From NCBI GenBank assembly GCA_944387455.1, contig CALXEY010000004.1, forward strand, positions 1 through 37,838: a DNA stretch of 37,838 nucleotides, in the 5' to 3' direction. The notes below the pieces were generated by a model that was not told the origin of the DNA, ran no database searches, and saw only the letters and a list, made by a program, of their open reading frames with translations. The first letter of the stretch is position 1. Every line of letters begins with the position of its first letter. Shown piece after piece: positions 36,191 to 37,838 of the stretch. This DNA comes from an uncultured Clostridia bacterium (GTDB lineage Bacteria > Bacillota > Clostridia > TANB77 > CAG-508). The position numbers were made by a program, and so were the translations under genes.

Positions 36191-36721
36191 ATGAAAATAT
36201 TAATTGGTACTAAAAACCCAGGAAAAATAGAAGGAGCAAGAAAAGCTTTTGAGAGGTATTTTAGTAATATAGAAATCGAAGGAATAGCAGTAGATTCAGA
36301 AGTCTCTGACCAACCAGTAAATTCTGAAATAATAATAGGAGCAAAAAATAGAATTTTAAATTTAAAAAAATATGCTAAAGAAAATAAATTATAAGTAGAC
36401 TTTTATATAGCAAGTGAAGCGGGAATTACAAATTCTTTAGGTGAGTGGATAGATATTAATTGTGCTGTAATAGAAGATAATAAAGGCTTTCAAAGTATAG
36501 GAACAAGCCAAGGTTTCCCAATTCCTGAAAAATATATTGAAGAAATAAGAAAAACAGAACTTGGTAAAGTAATGGATAGATTGTTTGATGAAAAAGATAC
36601 AGGAAAAGGACAAGGAGGAATTAGTTATTTAAGCAAAGGAGAAATAACAAGAATAGATTTAACAAAAAATGCCTTTATAATGGCACTTACAAGGTTTATT
36701 AATGGAGATTTATGGAAATAA
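36191..36721 (+). pseudogene. DUF84-type NTPase (XTP/ITP-ase-like), in-frame TAA
   Basis: The N-terminal part (ILIGTKNPGKIEGARKAFERY, then EVSDQPVNSEIIIGAKNR) and the C-terminal part (DFYIASEAGITNSLGEW, then GTSQGFPIP and GKGQGGISYLSKGEITR) are in the same frame and form one DUF84 protein of 176 codons. It probably degrades damaged non-canonical purine nucleotides, as YjjX does. A single TAA at 36392-36394 splits it where a Glu codon would be expected. No frameshift is involved, unlike the CGG cases. It may be an inactivating point mutation, a base error or readthrough. The 3' end overlaps the convergent DUF2752 gene by 23 bases. Confidence 0.8.
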
Positions 36722-37104
36722 CATTATTTACAATTGTATAAATAGTCCATAAAGAAAAATAAATAATAACATAATACCATTTTGGATAGAAAAAGCTTAA
36801 ATATTTTTTATTAAAAATGGTATTTATTATATATAAAATATTTAATAAAAATAGATATATTATTAAAATAAACATAAATGGGTTGTATAAAAATGATATA
36901 GAAAAATCACCATTAAAAAAGCTAATAATACATCTAGTAGCACCGACAACTAGGGCATAAAACACCAAAATTTTCTTGCCAATAACAGCTAGGCATTAAA
37001 TTTACAAATGAAGAGTGTACAAAAATAAATATTATAACTAAAGAAATTATAATACAAAGTTCAATTAATATTAACTTAGAATATTTTTTGTTAATAAGTT
37101 TCAT
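36699..37104 (-). CDS. DUF2752 membrane protein with in-frame CGG +1 break
   Basis: A 134-residue membrane protein after one skip. The ATG (37104) follows a GGAG site. The first membrane helix (about 14-32) is followed by a pre-motif region, then the DUF2752 signature: CPSC, where the frame meets CGG (36945-36943), codon 54, followed by TGC TAC TAG. Skipping the C gives CPSCGATRCIISFFNGDF, the CPxCGxTR motif. Two further hydrophobic helices follow. Function is unknown. It stands beside a DUF4190 gene, a frequent partnership in Firmicutes. A start within the second half would lose the family motif. Confidence 0.85.
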
Positions 37105-37128
37105 AATTGTTTTTCTCCTAAAAGCTTA

Positions 37129-37165
37129 AAATAAATCGCAATAAAATTCACATTGCGATTTATTT
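37129..37165. terminator. Hairpin between the DUF4190 and DUF2752 genes
   Basis: AAATAAATCGCAAT pairs with ATTGCGATTTATTT. It lies just after the DUF4190 stop on the minus strand and before the DUF2752 ribosome site, so it may be partly read through. Confidence 0.65.
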
Positions 37166-37182
37166 ATATTTTTAATTGTTTA

Positions 37183-37449
37183 CTACATTAAAGATGTACC
37201 AATTGCAGTTCCTAAAGATAATACACCTACAACTGCTAGTGCATATAGTGCAATTGCTATAATTCCTAAAACTAGACCTGCAATACCCATACCTTTTCCA
37301 CCTTTTTTCATACCAACAATACCAAATATGATTGCAAGTATTGCACAAGGTATAGAAATATAAGCAAAACAGCATAGAACAACAGAAATTATACCTAATA
37401 CCATAGAAGCAATGCTAAGTCCTTTACTTTCAGTTTTGTTTTCGTCCAT
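37183..37449 (-). CDS. DUF4190-like small membrane protein
   Basis: An 88-residue protein with two hydrophobic helices (about 10-35, SIASMVLGIISVVLCCFAYI; and 52-80, IAGLVLGIIAIALYALAVVG) and a short charged loop with GMKKGGKGMG, the pattern of DUF4190 proteins. The ATG (37449) is preferred over GTG 37458 because AAAGGGGTG acts as its ribosome site. Role unknown; it probably shares a transcript with the DUF2752 gene downstream. Confidence 0.8.
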   Translation of the reverse strand: MDENKTESKGLSIASMVLGIISVVLCCFAYISIPCAILAIIFGIVGMKKGGKGMGIAGLVLGIIAIALYALAVVGVLSLGTAIGTSLM

Positions 37450-37491
37450 TTTTTTCACCCCTTTACATTTTTTACTATCTGTAATTCTATT

Positions 37492-37517
37492 TTGACATTT
37501 TTGTAGAAAATTGTCAA
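37492..37517. promoter_or_regulatory. Palindrome with minus-strand -35 box
   Basis: TTGACA..TGTCAA arms (37492-37517) could be an operator. TTGACA read on the minus strand is a possible -35 of the DUF4190 gene, but its -10 is weak. Confidence 0.35.
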
Positions 37518-37535
37518 TAAAAATTGAAAAAATAG

Positions 37536-37564
37536 TTGTATAAAATTTACAGCTTTGATATAAT
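37536..37564 (+). promoter_or_regulatory. Promoter of the NuoE-like gene
   Basis: TTGTAT, a 17-base spacer and TATAAT, 44 bases before the start codon. Confidence 0.65.
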
Positions 37565-37608
37565 CTACATATCTTAATAATAAACTCTTAAGAAGAGGGA
37601 GGAATATA

Positions 37609-37838
37609 ATGGAAGAAAAAAAGAAATGTGATTGCCAAGGAAAAAAAGATTTATTTCTAGAAAAATTATTTGAGGAGTATTTACCAGTAAAAGACAATTT
37701 AATTCAAATGCTAAATGAAGTCCAAGAACATTATGGTTATGTGCCAATGCACATACAAAAAGAATTATCAGAATTTTTAAATGTGCCAATGGCAGAAATA
37801 TATGGAGTAGTTACTTTTTATTCGAGATTTTCATTAGA
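37609..37838 (+). CDS. NuoE/HydC-like [2Fe-2S] subunit, 3' end outside window
   Basis: The first 76 residues of a thioredoxin-like [2Fe-2S] protein: LIQMLNEVQEHYGYVP followed by LSEFLNVPMAEIYGVVTFYS, the N-terminal signature of NADH dehydrogenase subunit E and of the small subunit of bifurcating iron hydrogenases or formate dehydrogenases. The cluster cysteines lie beyond the window edge. The strong GGGAGG ribosome site and a promoter just upstream mark it as the first gene of its operon. In a strict anaerobe a hydrogenase role is likelier than respiratory complex I, by inference. Confidence 0.9.
   Translation, partial: MEEKKKCDCQGKKDLFLEKLFEEYLPVKDNLIQMLNEVQEHYGYVPMHIQKELSEFLNVPMAEIYGVVTFYSRFSL

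Noticed and set aside
1902..36945. CGG reassigned to another single amino acid (for example Trp or Gln, as in some Firmicutes)
   Set aside because: Reading CGG as any one amino acid keeps the original frame, which hits a stop within 2 to 11 codons at every site. Only a +1 change restores the proteins.
1902..36945. Simple pseudogene decay as the cause of the CGG breaks
   Set aside because: Decay would give varied indels and substitutions. Here all ten are the same C insertion before GGN, the downstream halves are fully conserved, and essential genes are hit. Systematic sequencing or assembly error is not rejected and remains the main alternative: most GG dinucleotides in such AT-rich genes belong to Gly codons, so the Gly bias alone is weak evidence.
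1..37838. tRNA genes, especially an unusual tRNA-Gly, in the window
   Set aside because: I looked in all intergenic regions for cloverleaf sequence with a TTCGA-like T-loop and CCA end and found none. The decoding tRNA, if it exists, is elsewhere.
1..37838. CRISPR array or retron
   Set aside because: No regularly spaced direct repeats and no reverse transcriptase. The only tandem repeat is inside the coiled-coil gene.

Overview
The window is a 37.8 kb piece of a very AT-rich, low-GC Firmicutes (Clostridia-type, probably an uncultured gut anaerobe). The evidence is the AAG-GAG-type ribosome sites, AGA/CGT arginine codons, an oxygen-sensitive anaerobic ribonucleotide reductase, MurT/GatD peptidoglycan amidation, a PyrK/PyrD dihydroorotate dehydrogenase and a Crp/Fnr regulator. 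No tRNA, rRNA or CRISPR array was seen.

Layout. 1-3471: the end of a mobile element carrying a radical SAM protein (5' part outside the window), a NUDIX hydrolase, a small protein and a large serine recombinase. It abuts the 3' part of a peroxiredoxin gene (3472-4067) that has lost its 5' end. 4075-6198: cysteine synthase and class II fructose-bisphosphate aldolase. 6362-9170: a DUF2207 membrane protein with a Gly-rich tail and, on the other strand, smpB. 9379-15274: recJ, relA, a metallo-beta-lactamase-fold hydrolase and hisS in one run. 15290-15786: an orphan leader and a decayed Rpn-type nuclease remnant. 15821-18984: divergent Crp/Fnr regulator and nrdD sharing two matching palindromic operators. 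19157-23769: small proteins, gatD-murT, a UMPH-1 type nucleotidase and a YcxB-like protein. 24091-28495: a coiled-coil repeat protein, uvrB, a DUF3990/DUF3791 toxin-antitoxin-like pair and a HAD phosphatase. 28641-36721: pyrimidine genes (orotate phosphoribosyltransferase; pyrC-pyrF-pyrK-x-pyrD), interrupted by a pilin-like protein with its own leader. 36699-37838: DUF2752 and DUF4190 membrane proteins and the start of a NuoE-like subunit.

Main discovery. Eight genes (serine recombinase, DUF2207 protein, recJ, hisS, gatD, pyrK, pyrD, DUF2752) are each broken by one extra C, three times in the DUF2207 gene. All ten extra Cs fall directly before a glycine codon GGN, always in register, so the reading frame meets the codon CGG and the protein continues in +1. 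By my hand reading no other in-frame CGG exists in any gene of the window; every other CGG triplet is split as NNC-GGN or NCG-GNN. Skipping the C, or reading CGGN as glycine, restores full-length conserved proteins, including two aminoacylation/recombination enzymes and three consecutive sites in one gene. This suggests that CGG is not an arginine codon in this organism and that CGG-N is decoded as Gly with a +1 shift. The main competing explanation is a systematic C-before-GG sequencing or assembly error.

Other structure: 98-99 bp cloverleaf-like palindromic elements sit at gene 3' ends (18986, 28545, 5061, and a half copy at 16651). A duplicated leader (17-codon peptide plus terminator hairpin) precedes the pilin-like gene and the Rpn remnant. 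A hairpin buries the pyrC ribosome site.
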